A stretch of DNA of 5,159 nucleotides, taken from contig CAMJXI010000086.1 of assembly GCA_946409675.1 (NCBI GenBank), forward strand, positions 1 to 5,159. Direction: 5' to 3'. Of the stretch, positions 1 to 5,053 are shown piece by piece. The notes under the pieces were generated by a model. It did not search any database. It was not told the DNA's origin and worked only from the letters and a program-made list of their open reading frames with translations. Origin of the DNA: an uncultured Lactobacillus sp. (GTDB lineage Bacteria > Bacillota > Bacilli > Lactobacillales > Lactobacillaceae). Position numbers and translations under genes: made by a program. Within the stretch, counting starts at the first letter, position 1. Each line of letters begins with the position of its first letter.

Positions 1-282
1 ACGATTTATCCAAAACGCGTGCGTCACATCTCTGAACTCAAAAAAATGGGGGCAGATATTCGCGTGGAAGATGATATCATCTTGATTCACCCAACGGCCC
101 ATTTGAAGGGTGCAACTGTGGTGGCAGATGAGATTCGGGCAGGTGCTGCGTTGATGATTGCTGGGCTCATGGCAGATGGTGAAACGACTATCGAGAGTGC
201 GGACAATATTTTGCGGGGCTATGACCGCGTGGAAATGAAGCTCAGAAACTTAGGAGCAGATGTTACGATTGTGGATGAATAA
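1..282 (+). CDS. murA: UDP-N-acetylglucosamine 1-carboxyvinyltransferase (MurA), C-terminal 93 residues, 5' end outside window
   Basis: MurA transfers enolpyruvate from phosphoenolpyruvate to UDP-GlcNAc, the first committed step of peptidoglycan synthesis in the cytoplasm. The frame is open from base 1 to a TAA at 280-282. The fragment reads through HISELKKMGADI and HPTAHLKGATV to EIRAGAALMIAGLMADGETT and ILRGYDRVEMKLRNLGADV, the usual end of the enzyme. By alignment from memory with E. coli MurA, the arginine of EIRAG (fragment residue 46) corresponds to Arg371 and that of LRGYDR (residue 72) to Arg397, both near the active site; both are kept. The start lies outside the window. Low-GC Gram-positives often carry two MurA paralogues (MurA/MurZ), and this fragment cannot decide between them. 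No terminator is visible before rpmE2, so read-through into it is possible. Confidence 0.95.
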   Translation, partial: TIYPKRVRHISELKKMGADIRVEDDIILIHPTAHLKGATVVADEIRAGAALMIAGLMADGETTIESADNILRGYDRVEMKLRNLGADVTIVDE

Positions 283-312
283 TCCAGGGCATCTTGCAAT
301 CTAAGTTAAAAT

Positions 313-341
313 TTGTTAAAATGATTCAGTCATATTATAAT
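313..341 (+). promoter_or_regulatory. Promoter of rpmE2
   Basis: TTGTTA at 313-318 and a perfect TATAAT at 336-341 are separated by 17 bp, a good sigma-A type promoter. Transcription would start near 348, giving a leader of about 35 nt before the ATG. No Zur-box-like palindrome was seen here, although zinc-independent L31 genes are Zur-controlled in some bacteria. Confidence 0.7.
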
Positions 342-383
342 CTCTAGTTCGGCAGACGAAGTAGGGCACAAGGAGAAAAAATA

Positions 384-641
384 ATGAAACCAAATATTCA
401 CCCAGATTATCACGAAGTAGTCTTCATGGACTCATCAACAGGCTTTAAGTTTGTTTCAGGTTCAACTAAGACTTCAAACGAAACAGTAGAATTTGAAGGC
501 GCAACTTACCCATTGATCCGTGTTGAAATCTCATCAGATTCACACCCATTCTATACTGGTAAACAAAAATTTGCTCAAGCAGATGGCCGTATCGACCGTT
601 TCAACAAAAAATATGGTGTCAAGACACCAGAAGCAAAATAA
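384..641 (+). CDS. rpmE2: 50S ribosomal protein L31 type B
   Basis: This is an 85-residue large-subunit ribosomal protein of the L31 type B family. The sequence begins [18 protein letters not shown] and contains [30 protein letters not shown] and [11 protein letters not shown], all family hallmarks. There are no cysteines, so the CxxC zinc ligands of type A L31 are absent; this is the zinc-independent form. The start is fixed by the Shine-Dalgarno AAGGAG at 371-376, about 7 nt before ATG 384. It has its own promoter and is followed within 20 nt by a terminator, so it can be transcribed alone although it lies 101 bp downstream of murA. A murA-rpmE neighbourhood, often with rho between, is familiar in lactobacilli; no rho gene is present between them here. 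Confidence 0.97.
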   Translation: MKPNIHPDYHEVVFMDSSTGFKFVSGSTKTSNETVEFEGATYPLIRVEISSDSHPFYTGKQKFAQADGRIDRFNKKYGVKTPEAK

Positions 642-659
642 TCATTCGATTATCAACAA

Positions 660-686
660 GATCACTCGTCAGAGTGGTCTTTTTTT
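660..686 (+). terminator. Rho-independent terminator of rpmE2
   Basis: GATCACTC (660-667), loop GTCA, GAGTGGTC (672-679) forms an 8-bp stem with one G-U pair, followed by seven T residues (680-686). Confidence 0.88.
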
Positions 687-699
687 GTTGGCCTGATTG

Positions 700-724
700 A
701 ACTGTTAAGTATTACTTAACAGTT
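700..724. repeat. Perfect 12-bp inverted repeat with a 1-bp centre
   Basis: AACTGTTAAGTA (700-711), a single T, then TACTTAACAGTT (713-724). The arms are exact reverse complements. It is AT-rich, lies just downstream of the rpmE2 terminator and has no T-tract on either strand, so it does not look like a terminator. It could be a protein-binding dyad or the scar of an insertion; the sequence does not say which. Confidence 0.75.
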
Positions 725-764
725 GGAAAAATTTCGTGGGGGATTTGCGTAATTAATAATTAGG

Positions 765-829
765 GGAATGAAAAAAGATTGGTTAGCAACTTTAAGTTGC
801 AGACCAATCAAGTTCAAGCGTGGCAAGGG
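765..829 (-). repeat. 65-bp direct repeat, copy 1, containing a hairpin with a minus-strand T-tract
   Basis: This matches 2072-2137 in the same orientation with four substitutions and one A-run length difference (A6 versus A7). It contains the arms GATTGGT (777-783) and ACCAATC (803-809) around an inner stem GCAAC/GTTGC (786-790/796-800). On the minus strand the hairpin is followed by six T residues (776-771), so it can act as a terminator for leftward transcription, a backup to the one at 852-880. Confidence 0.85.
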
Positions 830-851
830 TTGATGGAGCTTAAAAATAGAT

Positions 852-880
852 AAAAAAAGAGCCGGAAGCATCCGACTCTT
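852..880 (-). terminator. Rho-independent terminator downstream of the Abi gene
   Basis: On the minus strand AAGAGTCGG (880-872), a 6-nt loop and CCGGCTCTT (865-857) form a 9-bp stem, followed by an uninterrupted T run down to 852. One pair is a G-U wobble only in minus-strand RNA and a C-A mismatch in plus-strand RNA, which supports leftward use. Confidence 0.85.
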
Positions 881-950
881 CAAGTGTACACCTAAGTAGT
901 ACACCCCAATTGCATACACAAATGATAACATGAAAAAACTCCTTCTACAA

Positions 951-1945
951 CTAATTTGAGATATAGAATCTAATTTGGTTGATTTTTTTTTGAGAATCCA
1001 TTCCATTTAATAAGCCAAATGTAGACTTTGGTACTTTGAAATATAACGCTTCTTTTGCACATTCAAATTTAGAAACATACTCAAGAAGAGTTTGTTTTTC
1101 ATACCCTTGCCACTTTAGTAAATACATAAGTAAAATAAAATAATCTATAATTGTATCAAAAGTTATATTCGAAATCATTGTTTTGTCCGAAAGAAAACAT
1201 TTTAGTGATGTCGCGATACCATCCGAATTGAAGTTTGCATCAAAGATGGCACTGTCATGCATTGTTGCATTTCTAAGACCGGTTAACGTAAAAACTATTC
1301 TCTCAAGCATTCGACCATCATGATTATACTGACTATCAGATAAATTATTAGCGTCTGCAACTGTTAATCGATAATCCAAATTTAAACTACTGATAAAGTG
1401 ACCAAACTGTCCAAATGAAATTACTTCAAAAAATGCCCATAATGGAATTGGCTTATTGTTGTGGACATAATGGCTTAATGCATCACTTTTGCCGTAATTA
1501 TAGCCAATTGTCTCATCAATGACTGTTCTTAGTTTTAACCTATCTTTGAGATGATCTTTGTATTTTTTTTCTCTTTCAAACTTGAACTGTTTTTATCGTG
1601 ATCTAAATAATCAGTGAGCATATCTTGATAAATGTCTTCAATATATGGGGAATGGTCATTAACTAGAGATTCAATAGTTCTATTCTTCATTCCAGATTCG
1701 GCCATAATTAAAAGAGGGTAAAAGATAACCTTAAGTTGAAAGTCGAAGGCATGAATCGCTTCAATCTCTGAGAATTTCGTAAGTGGTTGTAAATTATTTT
1801 TAAATTTAATATATCTATATCTTTTATATCCGTGATAATAGCCCATATTTAATAAAGCAATTTTATTTGGAGAACCAGATATGATAATTTGATGGTCATT
1901 TCGGATGTGCCTCATTAATCCATTGCTTGATTTTCCCTTTTCCAT
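951..1945 (-). pseudogene. Abi_2 (AbiD/AbiF-like) abortive infection protein with HEPN motif, interrupted by a -1 frame break
   Basis: Abi_2 proteins are phage-defence factors, and the family is placed in the HEPN (RNase) superfamily. ATG 1945 has Shine-Dalgarno AAAGGAG at 1958-1952, 6 nt away. The first frame gives 136 residues and stops at 1535; it contains the family N-terminal core NMGYYHGYKRYRYIKF (residues 33-48) and AIHAFDFQLKV. The remainder is in the -1 frame, open from 1592 to TAG 951-953. It carries PIPLWAFFEVISFGQFGHF, the Abi_2 centre, and LRNATMHD (RNxxxH at 1274-1257), the likely catalytic HEPN motif. Joining the frames at the A8 run (1570-1563) gives about 331 residues, a normal length. 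The lost base could instead lie in the A5 run near 1596. The frame break means a dead gene, a sequencing error in a homopolymer, or slippage that restores full length. The region is visibly more AT-rich than murA, which suggests acquisition. Confidence 0.85.
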
Positions 1946-1971
1946 TGAATACTCCTTTCTAATATAGAATC

Positions 1972-1977
1972 ATTGTA
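1972..1977 (-). promoter_or_regulatory. Probable -10 element of the Abi gene
   Basis: TACAAT on the minus strand (1977-1972) matches TATAAT at five of six positions and would place the start near 1965, about 20 nt upstream of the ATG. No convincing -35 hexamer lies at 16-18 bp; that position is occupied by the SOS-box palindrome. An alternative TATATT at 1966-1961 lies too close to the ribosome binding site. Confidence 0.45.
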
Positions 1978-1986
1978 ACACAAAAG

Positions 1987-2000
1987 CGAACTTGTGTTCG
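1987..2000 (-). promoter_or_regulatory. LexA (DinR) SOS box upstream of the Abi gene
   Basis: The minus strand reads CGAACACAAGTTCG, a perfect CGAAC-N4-GTTCG dyad. It fits the Gram-positive LexA consensus CGAACRNRYGTTYG except at one central position, where A replaces Y. It lies 9 bp upstream of the putative -10 element and overlaps where the -35 would be, the expected geometry for repression. It is inferred that the Abi gene is induced by DNA damage. Confidence 0.72.
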
Positions 2001-2071
2001 TATGATAATTTATTTTAAGCTTCATTTTTTGACCAAGATTAGGAGTCCGGTTTTTCCCAATTTTTTTGTAA

Positions 2072-2137
2072 GGAACGAAAAAAAGATTGGTTAGCAACTT
2101 TAAGTTGCAGACCAATCAGGCTCAAGTGTGGCAAGGG
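2072..2137 (-). repeat. 65-bp direct repeat, copy 2, with a hairpin in the divergent Abi/toxin-antitoxin intergenic region
   Basis: This is the near-identical partner of 765-829. The hairpin arms are GATTGGT (2085-2091) and ACCAATC (2111-2117), with the inner GCAAC/GTTGC stem unchanged. On the minus strand it is followed by seven T residues (2084-2078), yet no leftward gene lies to its right, so as a terminator it has no obvious client. It may shield the Abi promoter from leftward antisense transcription, or be one copy of a dispersed repeat. Confidence 0.85.
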
Positions 2138-2159
2138 ATTATGTAAATCAATAAGAAAG

Positions 2160-2181
2160 AACGTACTCGTTGACGTACGTT
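2160..2181 (+). promoter_or_regulatory. Probable YefM/YoeB operator: paired GTAC-core half-sites
   Basis: AACGTAC (2160-2166) and GTACGTT (2175-2181) are exact reverse complements separated by 8 bp, and the two GTAC cores are exactly 12 bp apart. The E. coli YefM-YoeB operator is built from palindromes with a TGTACA core, at what I recall as the same 12-bp spacing. The site overlaps the -35 of the antitoxin promoter, so autorepression by the antitoxin-toxin complex is expected. Confidence 0.6.
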
Positions 2182-2198
2182 TCGGGAGATGATAGGAT
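2170..2198 (+). promoter_or_regulatory. Promoter of the toxin-antitoxin operon
   Basis: TTGACG (2170-2175), a 17-bp spacer and TAGGAT (2193-2198). Transcription would begin near 2205, which excludes the upstream in-frame start codon at 2170 and supports ATG 2233. Confidence 0.6.
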
Positions 2199-2232
2199 GG
2201 CTGTAACAATCAGGATTAATTGGAGGCAACTC

Positions 2233-2487
2233 ATGACTAAAATTTATACACCAACTCAGGCTCGGCAAAATCTCTATCAAATTTTGAAAAATGTGAACTC
2301 GGACCGCAAACCGGTCCTTATTTCGCCAACGAAAAAAGGAGATAAAGGTGCGGTAGTTATTGGCGAGGAAGACTGGGAAGCAATCCAAGAAACACTCTTC
2401 TTAGTAAATTCTGGAGTTGCGCAAAAGGTAAAAGACCGTGAAAATGACCCTGTAGAAGATTTTGACGAAATGTGGGATTCGTTATGA
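2233..2487 (+). CDS. yefM: Type II antitoxin, Phd/YefM family
   Basis: This 84-residue antitoxin is expected to bind operator DNA through its N-terminal half and to neutralise the downstream YoeB-like toxin through its C-terminal half. The N-terminus (MTKIYTPTQARQNLYQILKN) and the following PVLISPTKKGDKGAVVIGEEDWEAIQETLFL match the Phd/YefM fold. The acidic tail (DRENDPVEDFDEMWDSL, roughly residues 68-84) is typical of the toxin-wrapping, protease-sensitive end. ATG 2233 is chosen over the in-frame upstream start at 2170 because GGAGG (2222-2226) lies 6 nt before it and the upstream codon falls in the promoter. Its stop overlaps the toxin ATG as ATGA, so the two are translationally coupled, with antitoxin first as usual for this family. 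Confidence 0.93.
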   Translation: MTKIYTPTQARQNLYQILKNVNSDRKPVLISPTKKGDKGAVVIGEEDWEAIQETLFLVNSGVAQKVKDRENDPVEDFDEMWDSL

Positions 2488-2750
2488 CTTACCAAATCAA
2501 AATCGTTTCTGGGGCAAAGAAGGACCTTAAGAAACTAAAGAACACAAAGCTTGAGAAGAGTTTTTTGGAAGTGATTGAAACTCTAAGAGCGGATCCGTTT
2601 TCGAGCACACAGTCTTTTGAAAAGTTGGTGCCACCAATCAAGGGGTACTACTCTCGACGTCTAGATATCCAAAATTACATTGTGTACAAAGTAGATAAGA
2701 AACTGCAGGTAGTGACAATCTATTCAGCGTGGAGTCACTACGAGTTCTAA
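2484..2750 (+). CDS. yoeB: Type II toxin, Txe/YoeB family ribosome-dependent mRNA interferase
   Basis: This 88-residue toxin belongs to the RelE superfamily; YoeB cleaves mRNA in the ribosomal A site. Family marks are the basic N-terminal helix AKKDLKKLK, DPFSSTQSFEKL, GYYSRRLDIQNYIVYKV and the C-terminal TIYSAWSHYEF. By ungapped alignment to E. coli YoeB, the catalytic Glu46 is conserved (E46) and the C-terminal histidine is present (H85). The position of Arg65 is a tyrosine (NYIVY instead of HRLVY), which may lower or alter activity. ATG 2484 overlaps the antitoxin stop; an upstream in-frame GTG at 2472 has no suitable ribosome binding site and is rejected. No terminator is visible after the gene, so read-through into the next gene is possible. 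Confidence 0.92.
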   Translation: MTYQIKIVSGAKKDLKKLKNTKLEKSFLEVIETLRADPFSSTQSFEKLVPPIKGYYSRRLDIQNYIVYKVDKKLQVVTIYSAWSHYEF

Positions 2751-2764
2751 TCTTCTATTTTCGT

Positions 2765-2794
2765 GCTACAAAAAAATCGTGGGCGTAGTATACT
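2765..2794 (+). promoter_or_regulatory. Possible promoter of the secreted CAP-domain protein gene
   Basis: TATACT (2789-2794) is a good -10. The only -35 candidate, GCTACA (2765-2770, 18-bp spacer), is weak. It would give a leader of about 80 nt. TAAAAT at 2837-2842 is an alternative -10 without a good -35. Confidence 0.35.
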
Positions 2795-2879
2795 TAACGG
2801 TAATGAGAGCTATTTTTGGGTATCGCAAGATATTTTTAAAATAGTGGTACTAACTAAAAAATATTTGTGGGAATTATCC

Positions 2880-4592
2880 ATGAAAAAAGAGCGTAATGGT
2901 TTAAAAGTGCTCCACAAAATTGGTAAGTCTTGGGTTGCTGTAGCAGCTGCTGGACTTATCGGATTGAGCGTTGTTGCTCCTGCAGTCGGCGGTCTCACAC
3001 AAGACACTGTCCGTGCTGCAACTGTCACTGACGACAGCGCAAAATCTGAACTTTCCACAATTAATAGTGCATACGTTGACTATGCCCAACAAATTACTAA
3101 AACAAACAATCTTAAAACAACCATCGTGCAAGACCAAAAGGCAGTGAATACCTTAACAAGTCAATTGGATGCCGCAAAGAATCCTGTTGCAAAGCCTGGC
3201 AAACCAACCGGTTATGCTGACAAAAACTACCAATCTTATTTTGGTGATTTAACAATTTCTGCAACGGTCAGCACCTACGCTACTTATCAACCAACCTACA
3301 AAGCTGATATGACAGCAGTTCGTAAGGCTTTTGCTTACTATGTTGTTAAAATTCGTCAAGCAAACGGTTTGAGCAACACTAACATGACCACCACTAATCC
3401 AACTTCCGACGAGGTTGCCCAAGAATCTGTTAACTTGAACGGTGCAGGGGAGATGACCCATCACATCAAAGAAATCGGTAACTATGCCGAAAACTTGATG
3501 AAGTTCCCAGCGGTTCACTCTGATTTAGAAGCTGGCTATGTTCTTGCAATGACTTGGTTGTCAGATACAAGTAACGCAACTAAGCTTGGTACAGCAGGAC
3601 ACTATGGTCACCGTGCTAACATTCTTTACACTTCTGATACTGGAATCGGTCTTGCCAAAAACAGCTATGGTCTAGTTTCAATGGTTGATACATCTTACAT
3701 TTCAAACGACTTGTATCCAGCATACGATGCAATGATGAACGCAACTGCTAAAGACTCGAGCACCAATGCTCTTGGCGTGAAATTTATTTATTCTAAGACG
3801 CAAGCAACAACCGGCACAGTTAACAAAGAACAAGTCGAACTTTTGACTAGTCAATTGGCTGATGCACAAGCTAAGTTAGATGCAGACAATGCTGCAATCA
3901 CAGCAAGCCGGATGGCTTACTACAACGATGCGAAAGCAATTGCCGGAGCTCAAGCAAATCTCGCTTCACTTTTAGGAGCAAATTATTCTTACGAAGGTTA
4001 TCATGTTGGTGACATCATTAACCTTGTAAATAGCGAAGTTGTCGCACCTAAGGGTGGCACAATTGCTATCGTGCCAAATTACCAAGTAGTTGATGGTAAA
4101 TCAGCAATCAAAACAACGCCACTACTTCCAATGCATGCCGTTGGGACAATCAACTATATCCCTGGTTACGGCGTTCTTTTGAAGAACGGGCAAGGCAAAG
4201 TTCCTGCAAAGAAACAATATTTGAAACACGGATCTAACTGGAAGATTGTTGCTCAAAAGACAATCAACGGAGATATCTACTATGGTTTGGGTAACGATAA
4301 CCAATGGATTCAAGGCAAGTACTTGTTAATCAAGGATGCACCTACTACACCTACAAAACCAACCACTCCAACTAACCCAGATGTGACTGCAAAATCAATT
4401 ATCAAAGTTGTTTACAGTGGCAAGGGTAAAGTTGCTCTTTGGAATGGTGATCACACTCAATCTGGTAAATATGTAGCTAACAACGCAAGCTTCAAGGTAT
4501 TTGCTACCAAGACAATGAGTGGTAAGACTTTCTATCGTTTGGGTAATGATACGCAATGGATTGATTCACAATATGCAAAACTAGTTAAATAA
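2880..4592 (+). CDS. Secreted CAP-domain protein, SEC10/PgrA surface-exclusion-like, with two C-terminal SLAP-like wall-binding repeats
   Basis: This 570-residue protein starts at ATG 2880, behind a weak GTGGGA (2867-2872). That start places a KxYKxGKxW-type signal (KVLHKIGKSW, residues 9-18) and a hydrophobic core (19-36) at the N-terminus, with likely cleavage near residue 46 (TVRA/ATVT); the 39 in-frame codons upstream are not used. Residues about 51-100 and 312-365 look like coiled coils. Between them is a CAP/SCP-type domain (about 145-275) with AENL (203-206) and HYGHRANIL (241-249). This coil-CAP-coil order fits the SEC10/PgrA surface exclusion domain. A Thr/Pro linker (487-500) separates two repeats, about 421-484 and 506-569, sharing KTINGDIYYGLGNDNQWI and KTMSGKTFYRLGNDTQWI, like SLAP domains that bind the wall non-covalently. 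There is no LPXTG anchor. A role in adhesion or cell-surface interaction is inferred; the substrate is unknown. Confidence 0.88.
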   Translation: MKKERNGLKVLHKIGKSWVAVAAAGLIGLSVVAPAVGGLTQDTVRAATVTDDSAKSELSTINSAYVDYAQQITKTNNLKTTIVQDQKAVNTLTSQLDAAKNPVAKPGKPTGYADKNYQSYFGDLTISATVSTYATYQPTYKADMTAVRKAFAYYVVKIRQANGLSNTNMTTTNPTSDEVAQESVNLNGAGEMTHHIKEIGNYAENLMKFPAVHSDLEAGYVLAMTWLSDTSNATKLGTAGHYGHRANILYTSDTGIGLAKNSYGLVSMVDTSYISNDLYPAYDAMMNATAKDSSTNALGVKFIYSKTQATTGTVNKEQVELLTSQLADAQAKLDADNAAITASRMAYYNDAKAIAGAQANLASLLGANYSYEGYHVGDIINLVNSEVVAPKGGTIAIVPNYQVVDGKSAIKTTPLLPMHAVGTINYIPGYGVLLKNGQGKVPAKKQYLKHGSNWKIVAQKTINGDIYYGLGNDNQWIQGKYLLIKDAPTTPTKPTTPTNPDVTAKSIIKVVYSGKGKVALWNGDHTQSGKYVANNASFKVFATKTMSGKTFYRLGNDTQWIDSQYAKLVK

Positions 4593-4606
4593 TTCAACGA
4601 GAAATC

Positions 4607-4645
4607 AAAAATGGCCTGCAACCTGAAGTTGCGGACCATTTTTTT
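4607..4645. terminator. Bidirectional terminator between convergent genes
   Basis: AAAAATGG (4607-4614) pairs with CCATTTTT (4636-4643), and an inner stem GCAAC/GTTGC (4618-4622/4628-4632) has loop CTGAA. A T-tract (4639-4645) follows on the plus strand and A residues precede it, so it can also serve the leftward Fic remnant. Its core (TGG..GCAAC..GTTGC..ACCA) resembles the hairpin in the two 65-bp repeats. Confidence 0.85.
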
Positions 4646-4661
4646 GCGCTATTTGTGTAGT

Positions 4662-5053
4662 TTATATTTTCAGTGTATACTTCGTAGCTCTACCGGCACC
4701 GATTCGTTGAATCTGAGTATCTGATTGCAATGTAATAAGTGCACGTTTAATTGAAATCTCGCTATAACTTGGAATAAGACTGACTAACTCGGATTTGGAA
4801 AGAGGCCGTAACTCGGATTGTAGGCCATTAAGAATCAAGGCTGTCGCGGATTTTTCTTTGCTCTGTTGTTTTAGACTAAGACGATTTTCCAAATCACGAT
4901 AGGCTTCCAAAATAATACTCAAAAAATAATTCAAAAATGATTCATAGGAGTTGTCATTTTCTAACCAGTTAATTGAATTTTGGAAAAGAGTAGCATAATA
5001 ATTATCCTTTGTCCGTTCAATCAGTCTTTCTAAACTGATGTATTTACCAACAT
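4662..5053 (-). pseudogene. Fic-family protein, C-terminal remnant truncated by an IS6-family element
   Basis: Fic proteins transfer AMP or related groups to target proteins. This fragment of about 129 residues begins at the IS junction (VGKYISLERLIERTKDNYY), continues with SINWLENDNSYESFLNYFLSIILEAYRDLENRL, and ends in a winged-helix segment (SKSELVSLIPSYSEISIKRALITL, then IQRIGAGRATKYTLKI). That is the usual C-terminal half of Fic proteins with an appended DNA-binding-like domain. The HPFx(D/E)GNGR catalytic motif would lie upstream and is not in the window. In frame, the coding continues into the IS end and meets a TGA at 5141-5139, so no authentic start remains here. The only in-frame start upstream (TTG 5066) lies inside the IS inverted repeat. 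The remnant is presumably inactive unless the 5' part is elsewhere. Its stop at 4662 faces the shared terminator. Confidence 0.82.

Larger units (their letters stand above)
716..931 (-). other. Short open frame (71 codons) with a strong Shine-Dalgarno, of doubtful coding status
   Basis: An ATG at 931-929 lies 19 bases after the stop of the Abi gene and is preceded by AGAAGGAG (946-939 on the minus strand) at a 7-nt spacing, which is near ideal. The predicted peptide begins MLSFVYAIGVYYLGVHLKSR, a hydrophobic start. Against it being a normal gene, the frame runs straight through a good minus-strand terminator at 852-880, then through the 65-bp repeat, and stops in the 700-724 palindrome. An mRNA ending at the terminator would lack a stop codon for this frame. 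I do not recognise the peptide. It may be a chance frame behind a fortuitous SD, or a small translated peptide coupled to the Abi gene. Confidence 0.2.

Noticed and set aside
1915..2115. Minus-strand open frame of 66 codons overlapping the Abi start
   Set aside because: It crosses the hairpin repeat, the SOS box and the Abi ribosome binding site, has no Shine-Dalgarno and no recognisable protein features.
2078..2117. Copy 2 hairpin as a plus-strand attenuator of the toxin-antitoxin operon
   Set aside because: It lies upstream of the mapped promoter elements and has its T-tract only on the minus strand.
2122..2495. Minus-strand open frames opposite the antitoxin gene
   Set aside because: They are antisense shadows of the well-supported YefM/YoeB operon, without ribosome binding sites or family motifs.
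2763..2879. In-frame upstream extension of the secreted protein (GTG start at 2763)
   Set aside because: It would put 39 residues before a typical KxYKxGKxW signal peptide, and it has no good ribosome binding site at the GTG.
2810..4313. Several minus-strand open frames opposite the secreted-protein gene
   Set aside because: They are composition shadows of the plus-strand gene, with no starts supported by a ribosome binding site and no domain resemblance.
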